Part shown: piece after piece, positions 45,757 to 56,602 of the stretch
How positions within the stretch are numbered: position 1 is the stretch's first letter
How the letters are laid out: every line of letters starts with the position of its first letter
DNA from: Chinchilla lanigera
Taxonomy: Eukaryota; Chordata; Mammalia; Rodentia; Chinchillidae
Direction: 5' to 3'
Assembly (NCBI RefSeq): GCF_000276665.1
Contig: NW_004955418.1
Location: forward strand, 912,213-976,212
Length of the DNA stretch: 64,000 nt
Notes under the pieces: generated by a model
The model's input: only the letters and a program-made list of their open reading frames with translations
The model's database searches: none
Told to the model about the DNA's origin: nothing
Translations under genes and position numbers: made by a program

Positions 45757-47349
45757 ATCCCTGCAAGCATCTGATGAGTGAGGGCACCAGTGTCAGGAGG
45801 CACAGCACCGCCTCCATGGAAAGGACAACCCAGCACATGTTCCTGGGGTGTCTTTCTGCACGTGTATACGCAAGCACTGAACTGTGCATGCAAGTGTGCC
45901 TGTGAGGGACCTGGGGGGTCCCCCACCCCACCCTTGCCAGCAATTGCAGATGGAGCTAAGGGGATCATGGCAAGAACAGGGACCTTGCCTGGTGGAGAGA
46001 AGCCTGGAAAGAAAGATGTTTTGCATAGTTCTGGCCACCAGATTACAGGCCTAGGTCAGGCCTCGGGTGGGGGGTGTGGAGGCCACTGAGTGCCAGATCC
46101 CCAGCACCCTCACTTTCGGCCCGTACCAGCATGGCATACAGCGTTCCTGCTGGCAGAGCAGGCAAGGCAGAGGTCAGAGGAGGTCACGGCAAGGGAGGGA
46201 GCAGTGGGCTCCAGGGCCATGTGGGGTCTGCCAGACAGGGGAGGGCGGACAGAGGGCTCCCGGGGGGCCACCGGGCAGGCCTGGCTCTGCCCTGCTGGGG
46301 CCGGCAGCTGGAGGGGAGTAAATATAGCGTGGGGCGTCCTGGCCACATTCCTGGGAGGCCAGTGCGGCCGCCTGCCCGCTGTTCTAAGCAGAGCGCAGCA
46401 GCCAGGGCCCAGAGCCGCCACTGCCCTCTTCCCAAACAAACAGAAAAATAAATAAAACCAGCTCTCACGGCTGGCCAGCGCAGCTGGGGGAGGGGGCAGG
46501 AAGGGGTGGACCGGGGTGGACCGGGGCGGACAGCAGGCGGGCCAGTTGCCGCAGTTTCTGTTCCACTGGGAAGGAGGCAGCCAACAAAAGAGGAAAATGG
46601 AGGAAAAGGGCAGGAGGATGGTCAGCGATGTCAGGGAGGGCAGAGGACCCTGGGAGCCACAGAGGGCGTCACACGTGGAGGTGTGCGGCAGGCGGACCGG
46701 AAAGCAGCTCGGCACTCTCAGTGGGGGGCAGCTGGGGGAAGACAGAGGCAAGCCCCTGGGTCAGCAATTCAGTCACAGGATGGGGGGCAGGCAGACAAAG
46801 GGGGCCGCGTGAAGGGCCATGAAATATTAAAGAGCCTAGGCCAGTGAGTGACAGAGGTCACAGAAACCAGGGGACTAGCTAGGGAGTGCCGGGCAACCCT
46901 GAGGCAGAAGGCTGCCCCTCTCTGTCACAGTCAGTTTCCTAGCCAGAGTCCCCTGTATTTTCATAGACAGGAGGACAGGCTGCGGGTGGGAGGGGCCGAA
47001 GGGATGGGGAGGGGAGGGAGACCTTTGCGGTTCCCTCTTCCCTCAGGCTGATCTGGGCACAGCCGGCCTTCCAGAGCTGCCAGCCACCCTCACAAGAAAG
47101 CCAGGAGGCCTGTCAGCACAGCGGCTGCCATGGGCGCCTCCTGGGGAAGGAGGGGTAGGCATCCAGCTTCCCCTTCCCAGAAAAAAATCAGCTAAACCAC
47201 CACTTTCCAGAGACCAGCAGGGAGGAAAAGCTGCACCTCAGAGCTCAGCTGAGCCAGCAGGTCCCCCAGCCTTCCTGGCCTAACCTGGCCCCATTACCAG
47301 CCTCATGACCTTGGCCAGTCCCTGGTCCCTGAGCCTGTGTCTATCTGTC

Positions 47350-47465
47350 TTTCTTTCAGGTTTTTGTTTTGTTTTGTCTTTTTGAGGCAGGGTCTCGCTA
47401 TGCAGCCCAGACTGGCCTCGGCCTCCTGAGTGCCAGGATTATAGTCATGCACCACCACGCCCAAC
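47350..47465 (-). mobile_element. B1-type SINE, minus strand (internally deleted)
   Basis: tttttgaggcagggtctcgc to gagtgccaggattatag; shorter than its neighbours. Confidence 0.85.
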
Positions 47466-47734
47466 CGAGCCTGTGCCTTTACCAGTCCTACCGACCCAAG
47501 GCTTGGTGTGAGAAAGGAGGGCGCAACAGTGTGGAAAACGTGCTGGGCCCAAGCAGCCGATCCTCCTGTGTGCTGGTCTTCTAAAGTCACTTCCTATTAG
47601 CCCCATTTCACAGACAAGGAAGAGAAACGAGAGGTACATAACGCACTAGAGGTACACATGGTAAGTGCAAGCTAGGAGCACTTTTCCTCCTATTCACTGG
47701 GAGATACCAAGTCCTCAGTATAAAACCCAAGTAC

Positions 47735-47858
47735 TTCTCCCTCTTTTCTTCTGAGACAGGGTCTCCTTATGTAGCTCAGACTGGCCTGGAACTTGTGGTC
47801 CTCCTGTTTCAGCCTCCTAAGTGCTGGGACTAAGTCATGTGTGAGCATGCCCAGCCAA
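47735..47858 (-). mobile_element. B1-type SINE, minus strand
   Basis: tctgagacagggtctcctta to taagtgctgggactaag. Confidence 0.88.
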
Positions 47859-47957
47859 GCTGTCTTATTAAATTCTGACTGAGGGTAAACCACCCTTGAG
47901 CACAGCACTGTGCAACCACGTCTATGTTCATCTGACAATGGCCTTGTGTGGAAGCCA

Positions 47958-48110
47958 TTCTTTTTTTTCTTTTTGAGACACTGTCTTGCTGTGTAGTCCA
48001 GGCTGGCCTTGAACTTACTATGTAGCTCAGGCTGGCCTTGAACTCACAGTAATCCTCCTGCCCCAGCCTCCTAGAGTGTTGGGATTATAGACATGCAACA
48101 CCAGGCCTGG
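47958..48110 (-). mobile_element. B1-type SINE, minus strand
   Basis: T run, gagacactgtcttgctgtg to gagtgttgggattatag. It is the last SINE before the promoter-proximal SINE-free zone. Confidence 0.9.
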
Positions 48111-48117
48111 TTGAGGC

Positions 48118-48200
48118 AAATGTTCTTATTGCCCCATTTCAGAGACAAGTAAACTGAGGTCTACAGATATATTACAGTGCCTGTCTGTTGTAATACAGAT
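48118..48200 (+). mobile_element. MIR fragment
   Basis: gccccatttcagagacaag and taaactgaggtctac. Confidence 0.5.
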
Positions 48201-48734
48201 GGACAGCGACATGGTCTGTATCTGAGCCAGGTCTAATGGACTCCAAAGCTACTGCTCTTACACGCTAGTCTGAGTGAAGTCAAAGAAGGGGGTTAGGAGA
48301 ACCCAGCAGAAATGGTCAGACAGTCTGGCTCTTAAAACAGACACCATGAAAAAGGTCAATGATAAGGTCACAACTGCTGTGCTTGCGGGTGCTCAGCAAC
48401 TGTTTTGGAAGCAGGAGGGGGCAGTGCCTACAGGGGCCCAGGTACGGGAACAGCCTAGGGGCTTGGCTAGGATGATCCGCCCAGTCTACCCAGTGCCCCG
48501 AACCAGGTAACACAGACTCCTTCCACCAGCATGGATATGTTAGGGCTGATCCAAAAAGGCCCAGGGGAGGGCTGTCTTGCTGGCCCCCAGAGTTCCAAGC
48601 TGGGCTGCAGGGTCAGTGTAGCAGGAGCTAGGCACACACCCCCCCCCAGAGCCCCCAGCACTAGTGGAAGGAGGGTCAGCATCCCCCTCCCTTCCAGTCC
48701 CTGCTAGCCCAGAGGGAGGCCAGCATCAGAGGCA

Positions 48735-48810
48735 GGAAATGAAGAAGAATTTGCGATCTAATTGAGCTGGCGGGGGATTAGGCAGCAGAATGCAATTACA
48801 GGGGCTGGAG
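48735..48810. promoter_or_regulatory. Small AT-rich patch near the promoter
   Basis: Unique sequence with gatctaattgagc, ggattaggc and gcaattacagg cores in GC-rich intron DNA, at the start of the SINE-free promoter-proximal zone. Confidence 0.25.
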
Positions 48811-49423
48811 CTGGGCCAGGGGCACTGACACCCCGAGTTGTGGCCTTGCTCAGGTGACTGGGCCCAGCCAGTCTCTGGCCAGAGACACTTGACTAGGGGA
48901 GGGGGTAAGTGATGGGTTAGGGCCTGACTGTTCTCCTCAGCATACAGAGGATGCAGGGGTCCAGGTCCACGTGATACCCAGACACAAGAAGTTTTCATGG
49001 GAATTCTCCAGGAGAATAAATGACAGCAACATGGACTCACAGGAGGAACAGGCAGAGAGGCACATGTACTCGCATAGGTTCTGTGCATGCATAGACATAC
49101 ATGTTCATGCTCCCAGGTAAGCCTCTCATAGCCTTGTTCACCTGCAGAGGCTCAGACTTTCCAACCTGCAGACACACAGCTACGGCCCTTTGCTGCCACT
49201 GGCTCCAATGAAGTGGGGGAAACATAAAAAACACCCATGACCTTAAAATCCTTTTATTCCTGTAATCACAGGCTGCTATCGCCGTGGATACGCGCTGTCA
49301 CCCCGGCCCCAGCCTGTCTCCCTCCGAGGCTTCCAAAACTCCCAGCAGGCAGGCAGACAGGGAAGCTGCCCAGTTACTGCTGGGAGGAAAGGGCGGGGGG
49401 TGGACCCGGTAGAAGAGGTTTGA

Positions 49424-49424
<1 letters not shown>

Positions 49425-49468
<44 letters not shown>
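49425..49468. repeat. (CA)n microsatellite, first of a pair
   Basis: CA run of about 22 units, 93 bp from a second run of the same length and orientation. Confidence 0.97.
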
Positions 49469-49472
<4 letters not shown>

Positions 49473-49560
49473 AATAAAGGAACAGACCAAGCTTGTAAGG
49501 GAAGAGAGACAGTTACCAGGGGGCAACACTGTTCTAGGTACTGAGGACCCAGCAACCAGC

Positions 49561-49561
<1 letters not shown>

Positions 49562-49604
<43 letters not shown>
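49562..49604. repeat. (CA)n microsatellite, second of a pair
   Basis: CA run of about 21 units. The stretch after it stays rich in degenerate aca-type repeats. Confidence 0.97.
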
Positions 49605-49605
<1 letters not shown>

Positions 49606-50120
49606 GCATGACCTCAAACAACCATGAGGAAAAACAGCAGACAGAGACACAGAAAGAGAAAGGAAAGCAGAGCTTTCAATCACTGAAGACACAGACCAGT
49701 ACCCACTATAGATAATCCCACACCTATATTCACAATCCAGATATATACCACCCAGGGACTCAAACACTCCCAGCTTTATAAGCATATTCAAAACACACAG
49801 AAACATACAAATCATGAATAGAACATACAAATCATGAATACGAACTCTCCAAAATCCTGGGTACATACAACAGACAGCATATGTACATCCCTGGATTCAC
49901 AGGGATCTACTCAACTTTCAGATACACAGCCTCGGATTCATAAGCATACACCGTACATACACATACAATGCCTTTATACATGCTCCAATTCACAAACCCA
50001 AGCATGCCCAGACTCCCGTACTGAGACAGACAGACACATTCAACCCTAGATTCACAAGAACAGACACAGTACACGACTTAGACACACACGCTGTAATCAC
50101 AAGTACATGAGCAACCAGAT
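49605..50120. repeat. Degenerate minisatellite-like tract
   Basis: The plus strand is poor in G and keeps repeating variants of attcaca (49896, 49935, 49989, 50051) and acatacaaat. A direct tandem copy of gaacatacaaatcatgaata-like sequence lies at 49801-49840. It looks like an old, decayed CA-related tandem array. Confidence 0.5.
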
Positions 50121-51785
50121 TCCTACATCACAGACCAACAGACTAGTGCCACAGAGCCTCATCTGTCAGCTGACACTGCCTCTGGCTTTAGCAGGCAGGT
50201 GGAAGGCTGGAGATTCCAGGGACTTTGAAGGGGGCAGTCCTTTCTCTTTGCCAGCAGCCTGGGAGGGTGGGCTCAGCACTGGGGGAGGCAGACAGGGACA
50301 GGGAAGTAAGAGAAAGCAGAAAAAAACTTTAGTGGGATATTCTTGTTGGGCAGTAGCGCGTGAGTAACCGGGGAGGCTTTTTGTGGTCTGGTGAGTTCCA
50401 GCTATGAGTGAGAGTTTAACTATTAATACACTTAATCAAGGACGCTTCACACACAGATATACAACCACACACACAGGCCTAGGATGGGACCCAGTGGTAG
50501 GGGTAAGGGAGGGAAAGGGGGGAGCCCCAATCAGGGCCCCAGGAGGTGGGAAAGGGGAGGAGCTTCTGCCTCAGGCCTGCCTCCAGAGCAGGGGCAGTGC
50601 AGTGATTCTGCCATCCCTAGAAAGGTAGGGGCTGATACACAAGGAGATGTGCAATACTTATATATCAGGCCAACGAATGAGCCAATTACATGTACATAGC
50701 GGGCCGTACAAATAATAGTAAGTGATGCCCCCCATCCTTGGCCAGTTAAGGCATGCTGCATGGCCCCATGCTTGGGAATTAGTTCTGAATAAATGCTAAC
50801 CCCAGTACTCGAGGGGCCTAGGAAAGCAGACTAGGTGCCCCCTTTCCTCTACCCCAGGCTGCACCCCTGAAAATCAGCTCAGCCACACCCATATCCCTTT
50901 CTCCCCTCCTAGGGTGTGACCCTCATCTCCAATAGGTCCTCCCACGAACAATGAGGCAGTAGGTGGGTTTCTAAAGTAGGTGGTACATTTAATTCCCAGA
51001 GACTTAGTTCTTATCCAGATTGCATCCCTGCCCCCACATGCCCGCTGGACTCAGTTTCACATTTGCCAAATGGGTAGAAGGCAGGCAAAGAGCTGGGAAT
51101 AGGCAGCAAAGTTGAGAATCACACAGTGGGGGCTCTGTGAACATAGCCTTGTGTGGGTCTGGGCCCTGGATGCACAATCTTCTCCTTCCCTTCCCCCACC
51201 CAGCCCAGCCCAGCTGGGTGGACATTCCAGGCCTCACGTGATAAAGAGGAGGCCACTGGCCCTCGGGTAAGTCAACAGCCTCTGTCGCTGGAGAGATAGG
51301 AGGCCCAGGCCAGGGTCACCTGCTGAGCAGGGAAAACAGTCCGACCCAAACACATACATAAATAAGGCACCAACCGACAGCCAGCCAGCCCAGGGTCTGT
51401 CTGTGCTCAAGAAGCTCTGCCCTCACCTTGGAAAAGGAGGTGGCAGGCCAGAGGGAGGCGCAAGGCTGGCTAGGGGCTTCCCTGGGAGAGTCCCAGCTCC
51501 TGCCAGGAGGGACGGGAGAGGATCTACCAAGTCCCAGGGCTGACGGAGAACTCAGAGGCCAACCTCTCAGCTGTTCGCACTGCTTCCCAGGGCAAAAATC
51601 AAACTGTCACCCCCCTCTCCCTCCTCTCCTAGGAGAAAGCACAATTTCCGTTGGGGGGGGTAGTGACAGCTGCAGAGCGGGCCGCCACCCCCCCAAACAA
51701 GCTCCAGCCTCTCATCTAGGGAAACTGCTAAATCAACACCACGCAGTTGCAGGGAGGAAGAGCTGGCCGCAGTCTGCCAGCAGGG

Positions 51786-51860
51786 CTCTCAAAAAAGGGT
51801 TGGAAGGGGCTCCGGGTCCCGGTTCCCGGGTCCCGGGTCCCAGTGCCAGTTGGAACCCGG
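51786..51860. repeat. Tandem CCCGGGT-type G/C-run array at the CpG island edge
   Basis: Repeated gggtccc and cccgggt units give several runs of three G on each strand, so quadruplex formation is possible. Confidence 0.6.
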
Positions 51861-53682
51861 GGTACGGAAGTCTTCGGGGAGGAGATCAGGTCAAGCTTAG
51901 GGCAAATGATCCCAACTGCAGGGACCGACACCCCCACCCCCGCGAGCCAGGGCAGCTGAGGTGGCGCCGGGCGTTCAAATCGCGCTCCAAACAAGTCCGC
52001 AGCGACCGCGCTCGCAGCCCCCGCCAGGCGGCCCCAGCGGAAAACTTGAAAGGGACTCTGTTTGCCCGCGGCCCCGGGGCGGCTCCGGCGGGGGCGAGGG
52101 CAGAGCGATCACCCACGCCCCCCTTCGCAGCGCTTCCTGAGCGAACGCGGGGATGGGGGCGGCTGGGCCCACTACAAAACCCGGGGCTCCGAACGGCGCC
52201 CGAGGGGCGAGGAAAGGCGGGGATAGAGAGGTGGCCCGCCACCCCCGCCCCGTCCAGCACCCCCAACCCGAGAACCCGGCTCCCAGACCACCCAGGGTTC
52301 AAGGGGTAAAAGTAGGGCGCGGCTGCCAAGCCTTCAGACCTCGTCGCAAGAGACTCCAAGGAGCAGGTCTTTCCGGATGAGTCACTACAGAACCCCCCAA
52401 ATCTACCAGTGCCTCTGTGCAGCCCGTGGCACCAGCCCAACTCTGCGCACCCCTTCCGATTCCCGGGGGAGAAAAGGGAAGGGGGGTTGCTCTCTCATTG
52501 GGCGCTTCCTCTCTACTGACAGACGTCGGAATGGCCCCCCCATTTAAAAACTGGGGTCACTCACTTTCTGTCGACCCTACAAATAAACAAAGCCAGGCGC
52601 ACCCCGCGCGCCCCGCCGGAAAAACAGCCCATTCTGGGCTAGGACAACTTCCCCCAGTCAGAAAATTAACACATTCCTCCCGCGGCGGCTCAGCTCCTCG
52701 TCCCGGGGAAGCGAAGGGGCGGGGGCCGGGCCGAACTTCAGGGGTAAATTCGGGGCCCGAGCTGCGGGGCAGGAGCCTGGAACGCCAGCCCCCACCCCAC
52801 CGCCGCAGCCAGGGGAACACCCCTATTCTCCCTCCCTGGCTTTGCAAGCCGCTCGGCCCACGCAGGGCTCGGGAGGCAGCCCCGAAGACTCCCCGAGGCT
52901 GGGGAGGAAGGGAGTGAGGCCGCGGGCGCGGTGGAGGTGGAGGTGGGGGAGATACTTGGACGGAAAAAAAGGTCAAACTTGATCAGCCCGCCAGGCACCC
53001 CGCGGGCACCGGGGGCGAGGAGCCGGAGGGGAAATGCAGAAGTGGCCGCCGCCTCCCCTGAGTGGAGGAGGCGGCTCGGCTACGCATGGTCGAGGGCGCT
53101 CTGAGCAGCTGTTGTCGCCCCCAAACCCAGGGTAGAGTGGAGCCTGAGGCGGGGAGCGCGCACCAGCGATCTCCAAGCAGCCGCCCCCGCGGTCGGACGC
53201 CCGCAGACAGTGAGGTGAGGACCCCGGCGCCCGCCGCCCCAGCGCCCGCGAGCCAAGCCTTCGGGACGGGGACGCCACCCTGAAGGGAGAGCCCCAGCCC
53301 GACTCCACGGCGCCCAACCCGCCGTCCCAGACCCTAAAACCCCTCTTTTTGTCTGAACTCAGTGATCTGCGACCGAGCACACTGCGGCTTGGGGAGGCTT
53401 GGGTGTAACAGCGGCCACCGAACGATCACGGCGCTAGGTCTCCCAGCCTCTGGGGCTCCGCGGCTCAGGCTGCGGGCGCCCCCCGCCCCTCCCAAACACA
53501 GACCCCCTCCCTCCCGGTTCCCGGCTCTCCGCACCTGAACTTCGGGGGAGCCCGCGCCGCCAAACTTTCCGCCGACTTGCAGCGAACTCCGGCCCCGGCC
53601 GCGCACCGAGCCCCGGGGGAGGAGAGGGAGGGAGGCGGGGAAGGGGAGGGGGCCGGCCTCCGGGGGGGTCGGGGGAGGGCCG

Positions 53683-53924
53683 NNNNNNNNNNNNNNNNNN
53701 NNNNNNNNNNNNNNNNNNNNNNNNNNNNNNNNNNNNNNNNNNNNNNNNNNNNNNNNNNNNNNNNNNNNNNNNNNNNNNNNNNNNNNNNNNNNNNNNNNNN
53801 NNNNNNNNNNNNNNNNNNNNNNNNNNNNNNNNNNNNNNNNNNNNNNNNNNNNNNNNNNNNNNNNNNNNNNNNNNNNNNNNNNNNNNNNNNNNNNNNNNNN
53901 NNNNNNNNNNNNNNNNNNNNNNNN
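53683..53924. other. Assembly gap of 242 N in the promoter CpG island
   Basis: The run of N interrupts extremely GC-rich sequence. Its length is not a round default, so it was probably estimated by the assembler. The base just after the gap begins a 36-bp sequence repeated exactly at 54117-54152. Confidence 0.99.
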
Positions 53925-54116
53925 CGCGGGGCCGGCTGTGTGTGCTGGGGAGGCTCTGCCCCTCCTCCCCCTCCCCGCGGCCCAAATTAAAAAACAACAA
54001 AAAGCAACTAATCACCCCCAAGCGGAGCGCTGCGCGGCGGGCGGAGGGCTCAGCGTGCGGCGCCCGGACTCAGCAGGCGGCGCGCATGGCTGGGCGCGGG
54101 CTGGGCAGGGCTGGGA

Positions 54117-54152
54117 CGCGGGGCCGGCTGTGTGTGCTGGGGAGGCTCTGCC
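54117..54152. repeat. 36-bp sequence duplicated exactly at 53925-53960
   Basis: The two copies are identical over 36 bp and 192 bp apart. They diverge sharply on the right side, and the left copy abuts the N gap. Confidence 0.95.
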
Positions 54153-54819
54153 GCTCTTCTTCCTCAGCTCGGACGCCTGCTCGCCGCCACTGCCACCTCT
54201 GCCGCCGCCGCCTCTACATCCCGGCTCAAGCTACGCCGCCTCTGCCGCCGCCACCGCGCGCCCGCCCGGCCAGGAGCTCTGAACGCTGCCCGGGGGCTGC
54301 CGGCAAAACCCGGACCGGACTCGCCGCTCTCTCCTCCCCCCTCCACCTCCGCTCCCCTCCCTCCTCCCGCCGCCTCCCTCCCAGCGCAGCTCTGGCCACT
54401 TGGACGCCGCTGCCGCTGAGGCTGGAGCCACAGCCACTGCGCCTCCAGCTCCCCGCGCCCTGGTGAGGTCGGTGCAGGCTCAGCTCTACCCCCCGCCCCC
54501 GCGCACCCTGCTTCACCTTTTTTTTCCGCCCAACTTTACAAGAAAAAGGAAAGAGGGTTCCCCTCCACCCCCGCTTTGTGAGGGACGCCTGGCCTCGGCT
54601 TGGACACGCACCTTCCGGGAAAATCCACCCTCCCTCTGTCCCCTGTTCCACCCGGCAAGAAGTTGTGAGGGTCTGGAGGGAGGGTTTCCCCCGCAGCCCC
54701 CTCCCCCAGCTCAGGTGCGGCGGGCCTGAGGCTCCAAGCTAAGGGCAGTTGGGCCTAGGTGTTTTTCCAAAGACCCCACCCTTCCCGAATTTTGTGGGTC
54801 TACCCCGAGGAAATGGACT

Positions 54820-54895
54820 AAGATTCCTGCTCCCAGTTCACAGATGAGGAAACTGACTGAGAAGATACCAGCCCAATCTCTGGGTCGACTACATA
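54820..54895 (+). mobile_element. MIR fragment
   Basis: cagatgaggaaactgactg. Confidence 0.45.
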
Positions 54896-55321
54896 GTGAT
54901 GCCCCAGGACCGTGGCCTATACAGTGGAGTCTGAAACTGCCTGGAACGCAGCATCACACAGGAGATACTGGTTGAAAAAGAGCTGGAAAGCTCATCCCTG
55001 CTGGAGGAGGTGCCCAGTGGGGATGGACAGACTTGGGGCCATACATCTCGGCCCTTACTCCCATCTGTGCCCCCTCCATCTGCCCAGTTTAAGCTAATCC
55101 TCCAGCTGCAGATGCTTTCCTTCCAGGGACCCACAGAGTGAGCCCCAGGCTCCCATAATCCCAAACTGTCTATAATCCCGAAGTGGAAGTTCTCCAATTC
55201 TCTGGGATTTAGGGGGGCAGAATGGTACTGCAAGCTGAAAGTCAGGCCAGGCAGAGAAAACAATCCCCAGGCTCAAGATGAAGGAGAGGGAGGGACAGAG
55301 CAGTTAGGAAGCTGGCCCAGA

Positions 55322-55438
55322 GCCAGGCATGGTGGTGCACATCTGTAATCCCAGTACTCGGGAGGCTGAAGCAGGAGGATCAATGGGAGTTCAAGGACAG
55401 CCTGAACTGTGTAGCGAGACCCTGTCTCCAAAAAAAAT
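55322..55438 (+). mobile_element. B1-type SINE
   Basis: gccaggcatggtggtgcac to gagaccctgtctccaaaa. It is the first SINE upstream of the CpG island. Confidence 0.92.
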
Positions 55439-55909
55439 AAACCAGCCTGAGGTTCCCAGATTAAACATTACAGAGATGAAGATCAGTTGGGGTCCAGATA
55501 TCGCAGAGTTAGTTAACTGCTAAAACCTGGGCCCCTCTAGCGACACTGAGGCCTCCCTAGGACAAGTGTTGCTGCTACCTCTCCACCTGTGCAGCCTGGC
55601 CAGAACCAGGGAGCTTGAGCTTTGGCGAGCACCTACTGATGTCTTGAAACCTATATGTGGACTTTGGGGCCCTAACCTGTCCGGGGGTGGGAATGGTGTC
55701 AAAGGACAGAGTTCATCTGGAACATGCGGTCTGTGCCCTGCTCCTGCCAGCCCCTGCCAGCCCAGGCTGTGAGGAGGAGCTTCTCCCAGACATTGTAGAC
55801 CTCCCCAATTTCTTCCTTGCCCAAATGCTGAAGTGTCCCGTCCTCTTACCTGCTGTACTGGTTTCAAGAATTGCTTCCTTACAGAGGTAGTTAGTCCTTC
55901 TCTCTCTCT

Positions 55910-55999
55910 CTCCCTTTTTTTTCCCCCAGTACTGAGAATCGAACTCACGACCTTGCACTTGCCAGGCAGGCACTGTGCCGCTGAGCTAAATCCCCAGCC
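55910..55999 (-). mobile_element. ID SINE, minus strand
   Basis: cagtactgagaatcgaactc to gctgagctaaatccccagc, after a CT/T-rich tail. Confidence 0.92.
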
Positions 56000-56165
56000 C
56001 CTCTCTCTTTCTTTCGATAAGGTCTAACTAGGTATTCCAAGTTTGCCTTACTATGAACTCAGGCTAGCCTGCTTACGCTGCAGCCCAGCTAGCCTCAGAT
56101 CCCAGCAATCTTATCACCACAGCCTCTGAGTGCTGAGGTTACAGGTGTGTGCTACCATACCTGGC
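56000..56165 (-). mobile_element. Decayed B1-type SINE, minus strand
   Basis: gataaggtctaactaggta to gttacaggtgtgtgctacc. Confidence 0.75.
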
Positions 56166-56267
56166 AGCAGGATTCTTTAAGGCCACTCCAAATAAATATA
56201 CCATGTGAGTAATGGTATAGAAACAGTTTTAAGACAGTGAACACTCCCAGAAGTTCACATCTAAGCT

Positions 56268-56420
56268 TCTTGGATTTTTTGTTTTGTTTTTTGAGATAGG
56301 GTCTCAATATGTAGTTCATGAACTCACTGTGTAGTCCAGCTGGCCTCGAACTCACTGCAATCCTCCAGCCTCAGACTCCCAAGTGCTGAGACTACAGGCA
56401 TATACCACCATGCCCAGCCA
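56268..56420 (-). mobile_element. B1-type SINE, minus strand
   Basis: tttttgagatagggtctcaa to tgctgagactacaggcat. Confidence 0.9.
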
Positions 56421-56430
56421 CACGTCTAAG

Positions 56431-56576
56431 CTTTTTTTTTGTCTTTTTTTGAGACACGCTCTCACTAGGCAGTTCAGGCTGGCCTTGAGCTCACTTTGCA
56501 GCCCAGGCTGGTCTCAAACTCACAACAGTCTTCCTGCTTCAGCCTCCTGAGTGCTGGGATTACAGGCATGTCCAGC
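56431..56576 (-). mobile_element. B1-type SINE, minus strand
   Basis: tttgagacacgctctcacta to gctgggattacaggcatg. Confidence 0.92.
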
Positions 56577-56602
56577 TACATCTAAGCTTCTTAAAGATGG
56601 TA

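Larger units (their letters stand above)
23448..51780 (-). other. CXXC5 intron 1 (28-30 kb, non-coding)
   Basis: No open frame here has recognisable protein domains; the longer frames are GC-rich chance frames. The intron contains scattered SINEs and MIRs listed separately, CA repeats near 39.9 and 49.5 kb, and several AT-rich islands with TAATTA-type motifs in otherwise GC-rich sequence. The stretches 19.5-26.7 kb and 30.6-35.7 kb carry no SINE. Alternative 5' exons could be hidden here. Confidence 0.7.
19995..54480 (-). other. CXXC5: CXXC5 gene span (inferred transcript)
   Basis: The gene reads right to left. A GC-rich promoter and non-coding first exon probably lie near 54 kb, followed by intron 1 of about 30 kb, the main coding exon (22377-23447 including 5'UTR), intron 2 (21012-22376) and the terminal exon with the 3'UTR. 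The 3' end and both coding junctions are well supported. The 5' end is inferred from the CpG island, and the first donor may lie in the gap at 53683-53924. Additional alternative 5' exons are possible but cannot be placed from sequence alone. Confidence 0.7.
51780..54480 (-). promoter_or_regulatory. CpG island, probable CXXC5 promoter and first exon
   Basis: CpG dinucleotides are dense throughout, with GC-box-like runs and many G-rich or C-rich tracts but no obvious TATA box. It is the only large CpG island upstream of the CXXC5 coding exon. Read on the minus strand, about 54100-54350 has the GGCGGC-repeat look of a non-coding first exon. On the plus strand a good donor (ctg|gtgagg, 54464) is also present, so divergent transcription is possible. 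Human has an antisense transcript at this promoter. The exact start sites cannot be read from sequence. Confidence 0.75.

Noticed and set aside
46110..46751. 213-codon minus-strand frame in intron 1
   Set aside because: Pro/Ser-rich translation without domains, in GC-rich DNA with competing frames.
49425..49604. CRISPR-like pair of repeats
   Set aside because: Two CA microsatellites in mammalian DNA; no array structure.
49236..49621. Frames with long HTHTHT or CVCVCV runs
   Set aside because: They are translations of the CA microsatellites.
51428..52309. 293-codon plus-strand frame at the promoter CpG island
   Set aside because: Stop codons are rare in GC-rich DNA, the translation is Pro/Arg/Gly-rich without domains, and it begins in intronic sequence.
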